This document shows, piece by piece, positions 28,890 through 37,571 of a stretch of DNA of 64,000 bases. Numbering within the stretch: the stretch's first letter is position 1; each line of letters begins with the position of its first letter. The notes beneath the pieces were generated by a model that was not told where the DNA came from, did not search any database, and was given only the letters and a program-made list of their open reading frames with translations. Origin of the DNA: Candidatus Brevundimonas phytovorans (lineage in GTDB: Bacteria > Pseudomonadota > Alphaproteobacteria > Caulobacterales > Caulobacteraceae); assembly GCA_029203145.1 (NCBI GenBank), contig CP119309.1, positions 250,501 through 314,500 on the forward strand. Direction: 5' to 3'. The translations under genes were made by a program, and so were the position numbers.

Positions 28890-30140
28890 CTATTTTTCGG
28901 GATGGATCAGGGCTTCGTAGACAAGGGCCCGCGCGCGGCTGCGAAACGCCGCGCTGACGGGGTCGGCCATCCGCTGGGTCAGGCCGACGAAGATCAGGTC
29001 GTTTTCGGGGTCGATCCAGAACCAGGTGCCGCCGCCGCCGCCCCAGCTCAGGGTCCCGCGTCCCTCCGGCGCGCCCAGCGCCGCGGGGTCCAGGACGACC
29101 GAGAAGCCCAGGCCGAAGCCCAGGGCCGGGCTGAAGGGCAGAAGACGCAGGGCGTTGGGCACAGCGAGCACAGCCGGCGAGACGGCGTTGGCGCTCATGA
29201 GGGCCACGGTGTCGGGCGCAAGGATGCGGACGCCGTCAAGCGATCCCCCGTTGAGGATCATCTGGCAGAACCGCCCATAGTCCGTCGCCGTCGACAGCAG
29301 CCCCCCGCCTCCGCCCTGATAGCGCGGCGCGCGCGTATAGTCGTTGATGGCCAGGTCGAAGACGTGGGTCGCCTCCTGCAACCCGCCCGCGCCGTCATCG
29401 CTGTAGATGGTCGCCAGGCGCGCCTCATTGTCGGGGCGGGTCTGGAAGCCCGTGTCGACCATCCCCAGCGGCACGAAGATGCGGTCCCGAAGAAAGTCGC
29501 CGAAGGTCTGGCCGGACAGGCGCTCGACGACGAGGCCCTGAAGGTCGGCCGCAATCGAGTAGAACCACTCCTCGCCTGGCTGGAACATCAGGGGGATGCG
29601 GGCCGCCCGACGGGCCAGTTCGTCGAGGCTGGCCGCCCCCAGCACCGAGGCGTCGCGATAGGCGCGCTCGACCGGGTGGACGTCGAACAGGCCGTAGCCA
29701 AGGCCCGCGGTATGGCTCATCAACTCGCGCAGGGTCGGCGCCCGCCGGGCCTTTTCGGTCAGCAAGGCCCCGTTCTCGTCGACGCCGCAATAGACCTCGG
29801 TCGTCATGAACTCGGGCAGGACGGTGGTGATGGGGTCGTCCAACGCCCAGAGGCCCTCTTCAAAGAGGATCATCATGGCCACGGCGGCGACCGGCTTGGT
29901 CATTGAATAGATGCGAAACAGCGCGTCCCGCGCTAGCGGCTGCGCTTCGCCCAGACGCGCGTGACCGAACGTCCTGAAGGCGGCGACCTCGCCATGCCGC
30001 ATCAGAAGGGCGGCGGCGCCCGCGACCTGACCCTCCTCGACCAGACCGGCCATGAAGGCGTCCAGCCGATCAAGACCGCTACGGCTGAAGCCCAGGTCGT
30101 CGGGCCCGGTCGAGAAGATCAGGCCCCCTGCGTCAGGCAT
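28890..30140 (-). CDS. Serine hydrolase of the class-C beta-lactamase/esterase family
   Basis: A 416-aa protein with the SxxK nucleophile motif S79-M-T-K82 (RIYSMTKPVAA), the DPITTVLPEF segment, a Tyr-Ser motif (WFYSIAADLQG) in the position of the YxN box, and a GGGGGTWFWIDPEND stretch in the place of the KTG-like box. Such proteins (EstB-like) are usually esterases, not beta-lactamases. No signal peptide is evident from the chosen ATG at 30140, which overlaps the TetR stop (ATGCCTGA). It likely cleaves an ester intermediate inside the cell. Confidence 0.87.
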   Translation of the reverse strand: MPDAGGLIFSTGPDDLGFSRSGLDRLDAFMAGLVEEGQVAGAAALLMRHGEVAAFRTFGHARLGEAQPLARDALFRIYSMTKPVAAVAMMILFEEGLWALDDPITTVLPEFMTTEVYCGVDENGALLTEKARRAPTLRELMSHTAGLGYGLFDVHPVERAYRDASVLGAASLDELARRAARIPLMFQPGEEWFYSIAADLQGLVVERLSGQTFGDFLRDRIFVPLGMVDTGFQTRPDNEARLATIYSDDGAGGLQEATHVFDLAINDYTRAPRYQGGGGGLLSTATDYGRFCQMILNGGSLDGVRILAPDTVALMSANAVSPAVLAVPNALRLLPFSPALGFGLGFSVVLDPAALGAPEGRGTLSWGGGGGTWFWIDPENDLIFVGLTQRMADPVSAAFRSRARALVYEALIHPEK

Positions 30141-30840
30141 CGTCGGCGGCGCTCCGGCGTTCGGCTGCACGGCTCTGGCAGATGCCGATGAAGCCATGGG
30201 CCATGAAGGCGGCCATGCGGGCCTTGATGGCTTCGAAATCGTCGGATCGGCACAGGCCGCCGGACAGGTGGTCGATCCGGCCGGTCCGGGCCAGCGTCAG
30301 GGTCAGGGCGCCGGTTACGAAGTGATAGCCCCAGAAGATGTCTTCGTCGGCGCAGTCGGGCAGGGCTTGTTTCAACAGGCCGATCAGCCGCAACACCACG
30401 GGATCATAGAGGCGGTCCATCACCTCGGCGCCCCAGGTGGGGGTGTTGTTGATCTGGGCGCTCAGCGCGCCGAAATGACGCCAGCCGTCGCCGCCGGTCG
30501 AATAGGTGTCGAGGTCGGTGTCCAGAAAGGCGCGCAGGGCGCCCTCGACCGTCGGCCGGCCCTGGACCTGGGCCTCATAGGCGTCGAGCGCCTCCATCCG
30601 TCGACCCACGGTGATGGGCGCGCGGCGCGCCATCACCTTGTCGAAGACTTCCTGTTTGTCCGTGAAATAGTAGTGGATCAGGGATTTGTGCACCCCGACC
30701 TTGTCGGCGATGTCCTTGATGGTGACGCCGTGAAGGCCGTTGCGAGAAAACAGGTCCTCGGCCGCGTCCAGCAACTGTTCGAGGCTCTCTGCACGCTGTT
30801 CGGCTTTGCGGCGGGGTTTGCGGACGGGAGTGGAAGACAT
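30133..30840 (-). CDS. TetR/AcrR family transcriptional regulator
   Basis: A 235-aa regulator with the N-terminal TetR helix-turn-helix at about 17-63 (LLDAAEDLFSRNGLHGVTIKDIA, then GVHKSLIHYYFTDKQ). The C-terminal ligand domain is about 170 aa and would fit a lipophilic or acyl-CoA effector. A GTG at 30909 in frame would add 23 residues; the ATG at 30840 with GAGG upstream is preferred. It is inside the catabolic operon and most likely represses it; the 34-bp palindrome at 34824-34857 is the obvious operator candidate. Confidence 0.85.
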   Translation of the reverse strand: MSSTPVRKPRRKAEQRAESLEQLLDAAEDLFSRNGLHGVTIKDIADKVGVHKSLIHYYFTDKQEVFDKVMARRAPITVGRRMEALDAYEAQVQGRPTVEGALRAFLDTDLDTYSTGGDGWRHFGALSAQINNTPTWGAEVMDRLYDPVVLRLIGLLKQALPDCADEDIFWGYHFVTGALTLTLARTGRIDHLSGGLCRSDDFEAIKARMAAFMAHGFIGICQSRAAERRSAADDA

Positions 30841-30910
30841 GCGCTGGACCTCGATGCGCCCGGCCGCGACCTGTCGGTGCGCCGATTCCGGGACGGAAAC
30901 AGCCGCCACT

Positions 30911-32518
30911 CTATGCGTCCCCGAACACGGCGCGAAGCTGCGTCTTGTTGATCTTGCCGGTTGCGGCCAGCGGCATCTGTTCGACCGTGAGGATCTGGTC
31001 GGGAATCCACCAGTCCGCGATGCGGCCCTTCAGCGCCGCTTTGAGTTCGGCCGGGTCCAGGGCTGCATCGCCGGTCGGTTCGACGATCATGACCGGACGC
31101 TCGCCCCATTTGGCGTCGACGCGGCCGATCACCGCCACCAGGCTCACCGAGGGCAGGGCGCCGATGATCTCCTCGATCTCCATCGGATTGATCCATTCGC
31201 CGCCGGACTTGATCAGGTCCTTGGACCGGCCCGCCAGGGCGAGGTTGCCCGCATCGTCGATCTTCGCAAGGTCGCCGGTGTCGAACCATCCCTCGGCGTC
31301 CAGCGCTGAGGCCTCGGCGCCATAGTAGCGCTGGATGACGCTTTGCCCCCGCACCTTCAGGCGGCCCACGGCGTTGCGCTGGTCATCCAGGGGCCGTCCG
31401 GCCTCGTCGGTCAGCAGCAGGTCTAGACCCATCGGCGGGCGTCCGGCGCCGCGCCGGGCGTCCGGCCGCGCCGTGGCGGGCGAGATGGCGCCGAGCGGCG
31501 ACAGTTCGGTCATGCCCCAACTGGTCTGAACCGTCACGCCAAGGCGGCTTTCCAGCCGTTGCAGCAGGGCGTCGGGGCAGGGCGCTCCGCCGAGGATGAT
31601 GCGCCTCAGCGACGGCAGGTCGCCGCCGGTCAGGTCCAGATGATCGACAAGACCGAGCCAGACGGTCGGCACGCCGACCGCCACGGTGGCGCCGTGCGAC
31701 CGGATCAGTCGCTCCAGCGCCGGTCCGCCCGTGACGCGCCCGGGCAGGACCAGGCTCGCGCCCACGGCCGGTGCCGCGAAGGGCAGGCCCCAGGCATTGG
31801 CGTGGAACATGGGAACCGCGACGAGGATGACGTCCTCCGCCGTCAAGGCCATGGCGTCGGCTTGCAGGGACCGGATGGTGTGCAGGTAGTTGGAGCGATG
31901 GGTGTAGCCGACGCCCTTGGGCGCCCCTGTGGTTCCAGAGGTGAAGCAGAGCCCGGCGAGGGTCGTCTCCTCGAAACCGCCCCACGCAACGGGCCGGCCC
32001 TTGGCGGCGATCAGCCTCTCCAGGTCGAAGACGCGCGCCTCGCCCTGATCAGGCTCGCCGTCCAGAAGGATCAGATGTTCAAGGTTGGGACAGGCGACCA
32101 TAAGGGCGTCGCCCAGGGGGCGCAGGTCGGCGCCGATGGCCAGAACCCGATCGTCCGCCTCGACCACCATGGTTGCGAGCTGGGCCAGGGTCAGACGCGG
32201 ATTCAGGGTGTGGCAGACCATGCCCGCTCCCATGGCGGCGTACCAGACCTCCATATGGTTCTGCGTGTTCCACGCCAGGGTCGCCACGCGGTCGCCCGGT
32301 CTCAGTCCCAGGCCGAGAAGGGCGCCGGAAAGCCTGTTGGCCCGGTCGCGGAGATCCCGATAGCCGATCGTCTGGTCGTCGTCCGGCCCGCCTGCGGTGA
32401 CGACCCGCGCCGCGCCGTGCCATTTGGCGCCGTGATCGAGGAAGCGATCAACGGTGAGCGCATAATCCTGCATGAGGGCGGGAGTGAAGCCGGTCATCCG
32501 TGGGGTAGGTCCAGACAC
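30911..32518 (-). CDS. Medium/long-chain acyl-CoA synthetase (AMP-forming)
   Basis: A 535-aa adenylate-forming enzyme that would activate a carboxylic acid to its CoA thioester. Motifs: the P-loop-like FTSGTTGAPKGV near 194-205, the SWGMTELSP aromatic motif near 334, GWFDTGDLA near 409, the RSKDLIKSGGEWI hinge, and the catalytic lysine in ATGKINK near the C-terminus. The overall pattern is that of AlkK-type medium-chain synthetases. It lies 59 nt after the receptor gene and before the TetR gene. The acid is presumably released by the cluster's esterases. Confidence 0.9.
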   Translation of the reverse strand: MSGPTPRMTGFTPALMQDYALTVDRFLDHGAKWHGAARVVTAGGPDDDQTIGYRDLRDRANRLSGALLGLGLRPGDRVATLAWNTQNHMEVWYAAMGAGMVCHTLNPRLTLAQLATMVVEADDRVLAIGADLRPLGDALMVACPNLEHLILLDGEPDQGEARVFDLERLIAAKGRPVAWGGFEETTLAGLCFTSGTTGAPKGVGYTHRSNYLHTIRSLQADAMALTAEDVILVAVPMFHANAWGLPFAAPAVGASLVLPGRVTGGPALERLIRSHGATVAVGVPTVWLGLVDHLDLTGGDLPSLRRIILGGAPCPDALLQRLESRLGVTVQTSWGMTELSPLGAISPATARPDARRGAGRPPMGLDLLLTDEAGRPLDDQRNAVGRLKVRGQSVIQRYYGAEASALDAEGWFDTGDLAKIDDAGNLALAGRSKDLIKSGGEWINPMEIEEIIGALPSVSLVAVIGRVDAKWGERPVMIVEPTGDAALDPAELKAALKGRIADWWIPDQILTVEQMPLAATGKINKTQLRAVFGDA

Positions 32519-32577
32519 AGTTACAAGGGCCGGGGAGGGCCGGAAGCGGGGACGCGCCAGGCGCCCCCGTCAGGTTT

Positions 32578-34752
32578 TTAGAAGGTCTTGGTCAGGTTCA
32601 GGCCGAACTGCCGCGGCGGACCCGCGTAGCGAAGACCGGCGTTGATTGCGGCGATATAGGTCTGGTCGGTCGCGTTCTGGGCGTAGGCCGCCAGGGTCCA
32701 GTCGCCGGTCCGGTAGCTCAGCAGCAGGTTGACCAGATTGCGAGCCTCCAACCGGTCGCCCAGGGCCGCATTGTTGAAGATGGTCGTGTAGGCCTCGCCG
32801 ATGTGGGCGAAGTCGATCCGCGGCGACAACGTCGCCCCGTTGGCGAAGGCGAAGTCGTACTGGACCCCCATGTTGAAGGTCACTTCCGGCGCGTAGCTCT
32901 GGCTATTTCCGCTCAGGTTGAGGCAGTTGACGCTGGCCGGGCCGCTCGTCGCGTCACAGGCGCCGGATCGGGCCACGCGCGGATCGGCGGCATAGAATTC
33001 GCCCAGCTCCGATTTCGAAATGGCTCCGCCGACATCGATGGTCCAGGCGTTGAGACGAATCTGGGCCGAGGCTTCCAGGCCCATCAGCCGGGTCTGGTCC
33101 GCCACGTTCATGATGGAGCTGAACAGGGGATATTCGGGATCGCCGATGGCGACCTGGAAGCCCTCATAGACCATGTAGTAGGCGCCCAGCTGCGTGCGCA
33201 CCCGGCCGCCGAACATCGTCGATTTCCATCCGATTTCGTAATCGGTCACGTCTTCGGGGCCGAAGTCGCGCGGCGGCACATAGAAGTTGGGCGCGTTCAG
33301 CCCGCCCATCTTGAAGCCGGTGGCGACGAAGCCGTAGAGGAAGTTGTTCGCATCGACCTTGTAGTTGACGCTGAGCTTGCCGGTCGTCTTTTCGGCCGTC
33401 ACTTCCGAGTCCTGGAACAGGATCAGGTTGAACGCCGGATAGGTCGTGTAGACGTCGTCGTTTCTGGATGTGGACTTCGACCAGCGCGCCCCGAACTGGA
33501 CCTGCAGTCGCTCCGAAATATCGTAGCTGACCTGACCAAAGACGGCCCGGGTCTCCTTGGGGGTGTCGCCGAAGATGTAGTAGTCCAGCACGCCTTCGGG
33601 GAAGCCGACGTGATAGGCCCCTTCCGGGAAGGTGGTCACGGGGAAGGTCACGTTATCCTGCTGCCAGAAGGCGCCCAGCAGCCAGGTCAGGCGCTGGTTG
33701 TCAGGCGAGATCAGGTTGATCTCCTGGGACCAGACGTCTTCCTCGACCCGATCATAGAAGGTGTTGTTTAGCGCGCTGGTCCCGTCCAGGTCGGTCGAGA
33801 ACTCGCTGACGCCGTCTTGATAGCCGGTGATCGAGCGAAGGGTCAGGCCGTTGTCGAAGACGTAGCTGACGTTCAACGACACCCGCGCCGTCTCATCCTT
33901 GCCCGAATGCGGCCCGTTGGCGGTGATCTTGAAGGGATCATTGGTCGAGAGGGCGGGATCGGCCGGATAGCCGCCGAAGTCGAGATTGTTGTAGTCGCCC
34001 TTCACCAGCACGCGCAGGCTCGGCGTCGGGTTCCACAACAGGCTGGCCCTGAGGCTGTTCATGTCCACGTCGCCCGGGCTGCCCCGATAGGGGCCCGTGA
34101 TGTCGTGGAAGCTGCTGCGCTGCTCGCTGTTGAAGGCGAAGCGCGCGGCCAGGGTATCGCTCAGCGGCAGGTTGACCGCGCCCTGGGCCTTGCGGTTGTC
34201 GTAGTTGCCGACCTGGCCCATCACATAGCCGTTCACGCCCGAGAAGTCGGGGTTGCGCGAGGTGATGAAGACCGCGCCGCCCGTGGCGTTGGTGCCGGCG
34301 AAGGTGCCCTGGGGGCCGCGCAGCAGTTCGACGCTGCCGATGTCGTAATAGGGCTCGGTCTGGAAGTAGCCGGGGAAGACCGGGACGCCGTCGCGATAGG
34401 TGGTGACGCCGACGCCGATGGCGGTGGTGGGCTCTGATTTGCCGATGCCGCGGACGTTGAAATAATTGCCCTGGCCAAAGTTCTGGACCGTGGTGGAGGG
34501 CGCCACGAACTGCAGTTGCTCCAGCGAGAAGACGCCCCGATCGGCCAGGCTTTCACCGGAAAGAACCGTGGCGGCGACGGCGGTCGTCTGCAGGTTGCTG
34601 GTGCGCCGTTCGGCCGTCACAACGACCTCTTCCACCGTCACGGCGGCGTCGTCCGCCTGCACCGTGGGGCGATTGGCGACGTCCTGGGCCTGGGCGGCCC
34701 CGGCCCATAGCAGCGCTGCGACAGATGTCGTTATCCAGAGCCTGTCGGCCAT
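32578..34752 (-). CDS. TonB-dependent receptor of the catabolic cluster
   Basis: A 724-aa outer-membrane receptor: signal peptide about 1-22 (AGAAQAQD cleavage), TonB-box-like VEEVVVTAERR near 39-49, plug with LSGESLADRG, RGIGKSEPT and VELLRGPQGTFAGTNATGGAV, then the barrel, ending in LNLTKTF. Of the two ATG codons (34758, 34752) the second has GGAGG at proper spacing. As the first gene of the cluster it probably imports an organic nutrient (ester or lipid-like) and not iron; that is inference from the neighbours. Confidence 0.9.
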   Translation of the reverse strand: MADRLWITTSVAALLWAGAAQAQDVANRPTVQADDAAVTVEEVVVTAERRTSNLQTTAVAATVLSGESLADRGVFSLEQLQFVAPSTTVQNFGQGNYFNVRGIGKSEPTTAIGVGVTTYRDGVPVFPGYFQTEPYYDIGSVELLRGPQGTFAGTNATGGAVFITSRNPDFSGVNGYVMGQVGNYDNRKAQGAVNLPLSDTLAARFAFNSEQRSSFHDITGPYRGSPGDVDMNSLRASLLWNPTPSLRVLVKGDYNNLDFGGYPADPALSTNDPFKITANGPHSGKDETARVSLNVSYVFDNGLTLRSITGYQDGVSEFSTDLDGTSALNNTFYDRVEEDVWSQEINLISPDNQRLTWLLGAFWQQDNVTFPVTTFPEGAYHVGFPEGVLDYYIFGDTPKETRAVFGQVSYDISERLQVQFGARWSKSTSRNDDVYTTYPAFNLILFQDSEVTAEKTTGKLSVNYKVDANNFLYGFVATGFKMGGLNAPNFYVPPRDFGPEDVTDYEIGWKSTMFGGRVRTQLGAYYMVYEGFQVAIGDPEYPLFSSIMNVADQTRLMGLEASAQIRLNAWTIDVGGAISKSELGEFYAADPRVARSGACDATSGPASVNCLNLSGNSQSYAPEVTFNMGVQYDFAFANGATLSPRIDFAHIGEAYTTIFNNAALGDRLEARNLVNLLLSYRTGDWTLAAYAQNATDQTYIAAINAGLRYAGPPRQFGLNLTKTF

Positions 34753-34823
34753 GGTCATTCCCTCCGGTTTCCTCGGCGTTCTGACGACGCCATAGGGTCA
34801 AGCTTTCATTCAATGCGGGTCTT

Positions 34824-34857
34824 GTCAACATTCACTAGCCGGCGAGTGAATGTTGAC
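34824..34857. promoter_or_regulatory. 34-bp perfect-armed palindrome between divergent catabolic promoters
   Basis: The 13-bp arms GTCAACATTCACT (34824-34836) and AGTGAATGTTGAC (34845-34857) are exact reverse complements around an 8-nt centre. Their outer ends provide a TTGACA on the minus strand (34828-34823, toward the receptor operon) and a TTGACG on the plus strand (34853-34858, toward the SDR gene). A repressor bound here would cover both -35 boxes. The cluster's TetR regulator is the likely binder. Confidence 0.7.
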
Positions 34858-34921
34858 GTTTTGGCGAGTTTGTCGTCACCTGCCGGCCGCGGGCGCGCTC
34901 GCCAGGACAGCAGGAGGGACC

Positions 34922-35812
34922 ATGAAGATTGATCTGACAGGCCGCACGGCGATCGTGACGGGGGCGGGCGGGGGCCTGGGGCGTTCGCATGCGCTGGCGC
35001 TGGCGCGGTACGGCGCCCGGGTGGTGGTCAACGACATGTCGGCGGTCGGCGCCGAGGCGGTGGCGGCGGCGATTCGCGAGGCCGGGGGGCAGGCTGTCGC
35101 CTGCGCCTGCAGCGTCACTGACCGCCCGGCGGTCGAGGCCATGGTCGCGGACGCCGTCGCGCGCTGGGGATCGCTGGATATCGTCGTCAACAACGCCGGG
35201 ATTCTGCGCGACCGGACCTTCGCCAAGATGGATCTGGATGACTTCGCCGCCGTCATCGACGTCCATCTCATGGGCTCGGTCAATGTCACCAAGGCCGCCT
35301 GGCCGCACATGCGGGCGCAGGGTTACGGGCGGGTCGTGTTCACGACCTCGTCGTCGGGTCTCTACGGCAATTTCGGCCAGTCGAACTACGCTGCGGCCAA
35401 GATGGCTCTGGTGGGCTTGATGCAGACCCTGGCGCTTGAAGGCGAGAAGTCGGGCATCCGGGTGAACTGTCTGGCGCCCAGCGCCGCCACCCAGATGACC
35501 GAAGGCCTCTATTCGCAGGAGGCGCTTCAGGGCCTATCGACGGATCTGGTCAGTCCCGGCGTGGTCGCTCTCGTCGCTGAAGACGCGCCGACCCGAATGG
35601 TGCTCCTGGCCGGGTCCGGCGGGTTCGAGCAGGCCCATATCACCATGACGCAGGGGGTCTATATCGGTGACGCCCCGGACGCGGCCGATCGGTTGCGGCA
35701 GTGCTGGCCTCAGGTGTCCGATCGGGCCGGAGAGGCGACGCCCGCCTCCGGGTCGGCCCAGTACCAGCATGAAATCAATCACCCCGGGCGGGCCTCGGCC
35801 GCTGCGGCTTGA
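34922..35812 (+). CDS. SDR dehydrogenase resembling the (3R)-hydroxyacyl-CoA dehydrogenase domain of MFE-2/HSD17B4
   Basis: A 296-aa short-chain dehydrogenase with the NAD(P) motif TGAGGGLGR (13-21), NNAG (90-93) and the catalytic S143/144-Y156-K160. The stretches AGILRDRTFAKM, AAWPHMRAQGYGRVV and YGNFGQSNYAAAK closely follow the peroxisomal multifunctional-enzyme type 2 dehydrogenase domain. It would oxidise a (3R)-hydroxyacyl-CoA during side-chain or fatty-acyl degradation. A good GGAGG precedes the ATG. It is divergent from the receptor operon and shares the palindromic control region. The last 30 residues are low-complexity and unlike the family. Confidence 0.88.
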   Translation: MKIDLTGRTAIVTGAGGGLGRSHALALARYGARVVVNDMSAVGAEAVAAAIREAGGQAVACACSVTDRPAVEAMVADAVARWGSLDIVVNNAGILRDRTFAKMDLDDFAAVIDVHLMGSVNVTKAAWPHMRAQGYGRVVFTTSSSGLYGNFGQSNYAAAKMALVGLMQTLALEGEKSGIRVNCLAPSAATQMTEGLYSQEALQGLSTDLVSPGVVALVAEDAPTRMVLLAGSGGFEQAHITMTQGVYIGDAPDAADRLRQCWPQVSDRAGEATPASGSAQYQHEINHPGRASAAAA

Positions 35813-35852
35813 CGCGCCACCCGGCCTCTGGGGGGAACAGCGACGGCGGCGC

Positions 35853-37454
35853 TCAGGCGGCGGCCGCCACCGCATGACGCGACAGGGCCAGGCGGATGGC
35901 GTTCAGCAGGGCGTCGGGCTGGATCGGCTTTTGCGCCACCCCGTCCATGCCCGCCGCCAGATACTCGGCCTCGTCGCGCGGGTCGGCGTTGGCGGTCAGG
36001 GCCAGGATGGGCACGGCGGACGCCGGGCCGGGCAGGGCGCGGATGGCCCGCGTCGCCGCCACCCCGTCCATCACCGGCATCTTCACGTCCATCAGGATCA
36101 GGTCGAAGGGGGCGAGCGCGGCCCGCTCCACCGCCTGGCGCCCGTCGTCAGCCGTCTCATGGGTGCAGCCGAACAGCGCCAGCACCTTGCCCGCCACGAA
36201 GCGGTTGGCGGCGTTGTCGTCCACCACCAGGACGTGCAGGGTCTCGTGCGTCGTCGGCGCGGCGGTCCGGTCGTCATGGCTGCGGGCGTCAGCCTCGGCC
36301 AGCGGCAGGTGCAGGTCGAAACGGAACCGGGCCCCGCCGGCGGGCGAGCGCTCCAGCCTCAGCGTCCCCGCCATCCGCTCGACGATCTGGCGGCAGATGG
36401 CCAGGCCCAGGCCTGCGCCCGCGCCCTGGCGTCCGGCCTCGCCGGTGTTGAAGGGCTCGAAGATGGCGGTCGCCGCCTCGTCGCTGACGCCCGGCCCGCT
36501 GTCGTCCACCACGGCCTCCAGCCGCACCCGCCCGTCGTCCAGCCAGGTGCTCAGGCTGACCTCGACCGCGCCGACTTGCGTGAACTTCAGGGCATTGCCG
36601 ATCAGGTTGTTGAGCAGTTGCTTCAAACGCATCTCATCGCCGACGACCCAGCGTGCGGCGCCCGTCTCCGTCGTGACCGTCAGGCGCAGGTTCTTCTCCT
36701 CTGCGCGCGGCCGCCACAGGGCCGACAGGTCGGCGGCCACGGCGTCGAGGTCCAGCGGCGCCGGCTCCAGCGTCAGGACGCCCGCCTCGGCGCGTGACAT
36801 GTCGAGGGCGTCCGTCAGCAGGCGCAGCAGGCTGGCGCCGGAGTCCAGAATGGTGCGGACATAGGGGCGAAGGGCGTCTTGCGTCAGTTCGCGCTCCATC
36901 AGGGCGGCGACCCCCAGCACCCCGTTCAGCGGCGTGCGGATCTCGTGGCTCATCACCGCCAGGAACTCGGACTTGGCGCGGCTGGAGGCGCGGGCCTCGG
37001 CCTCGGCGCGGACCAGGTTCTGGGCCAGTTCGCTCATGGCCTCGGCGCGGCGCTTGTGGATGGCCACCCCGGCTTGCAGCACATGCAGCCCCGCGCCGAC
37101 ACCGACATAGCGGCCGCGCGACACGACGATGAAACCCTTCAGCAGGGCGCCCAGCCCCGCCGCGTCCATGGTCTGGAACAGGACGTCGGCCGAGGCGTCG
37201 GCCTCGACCATCAGCGGGTTCGGGTCCATCAGGGCCGAAACCGGACGCCGCGCATAGAGGGCGCGACCGAACTCGGCGGCCATCTTCAGGGTGAAGGCGT
37301 TGCGCTCGATCAGGCCGACGGGGCGACCCTCCTCGTCCACCACGGCGATGACCAGGGTGTCGGGTTCGGCTTGAAAGCGGTCGAAGGCTTCGGCCCCAAA
37401 GGCCTCGGGCGCCATGGGCGGCGCCGCCTCGACGAAGTCTCCGATCCTGGCCAT
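35853..37454 (-). CDS. Hybrid sensor histidine kinase/response regulator
   Basis: A 533-aa soluble hybrid kinase. The N-terminal 130 residues look like a CBS-type pair (VVDEEGRPVGLIERNAF and ALYARRPVSALMD), then a helical linker, HisKA with H170 in VMSHEIRTPLNG, an ATPase domain with NNLIGNALKFT and GAGAGLGLAI (about 281-352), and a C-terminal receiver with VVDDN and phospho-acceptor D456 in LILMDVKMP. No membrane segment is seen, so it should sense a cytoplasmic cue. No partner regulator or phosphotransferase gene is adjacent. The architecture fits the family in general; the specific pathway is unknown. Confidence 0.88.
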   Translation of the reverse strand: MARIGDFVEAAPPMAPEAFGAEAFDRFQAEPDTLVIAVVDEEGRPVGLIERNAFTLKMAAEFGRALYARRPVSALMDPNPLMVEADASADVLFQTMDAAGLGALLKGFIVVSRGRYVGVGAGLHVLQAGVAIHKRRAEAMSELAQNLVRAEAEARASSRAKSEFLAVMSHEIRTPLNGVLGVAALMERELTQDALRPYVRTILDSGASLLRLLTDALDMSRAEAGVLTLEPAPLDLDAVAADLSALWRPRAEEKNLRLTVTTETGAARWVVGDEMRLKQLLNNLIGNALKFTQVGAVEVSLSTWLDDGRVRLEAVVDDSGPGVSDEAATAIFEPFNTGEAGRQGAGAGLGLAICRQIVERMAGTLRLERSPAGGARFRFDLHLPLAEADARSHDDRTAAPTTHETLHVLVVDDNAANRFVAGKVLALFGCTHETADDGRQAVERAALAPFDLILMDVKMPVMDGVAATRAIRALPGPASAVPILALTANADPRDEAEYLAAGMDGVAQKPIQPDALLNAIRLALSRHAVAAAA

Positions 37455-37571
37455 TCTGTCGCCCCTTCCGCGTTTTGCGAGAGCGCAGTTAGGCGGTCGG
37501 CGCTTAACAGCTGATTTGCCAAAAGTGAATGTTTTACAAGAGCAATTTGACGTTTACTCCGGGCGCTGAAC

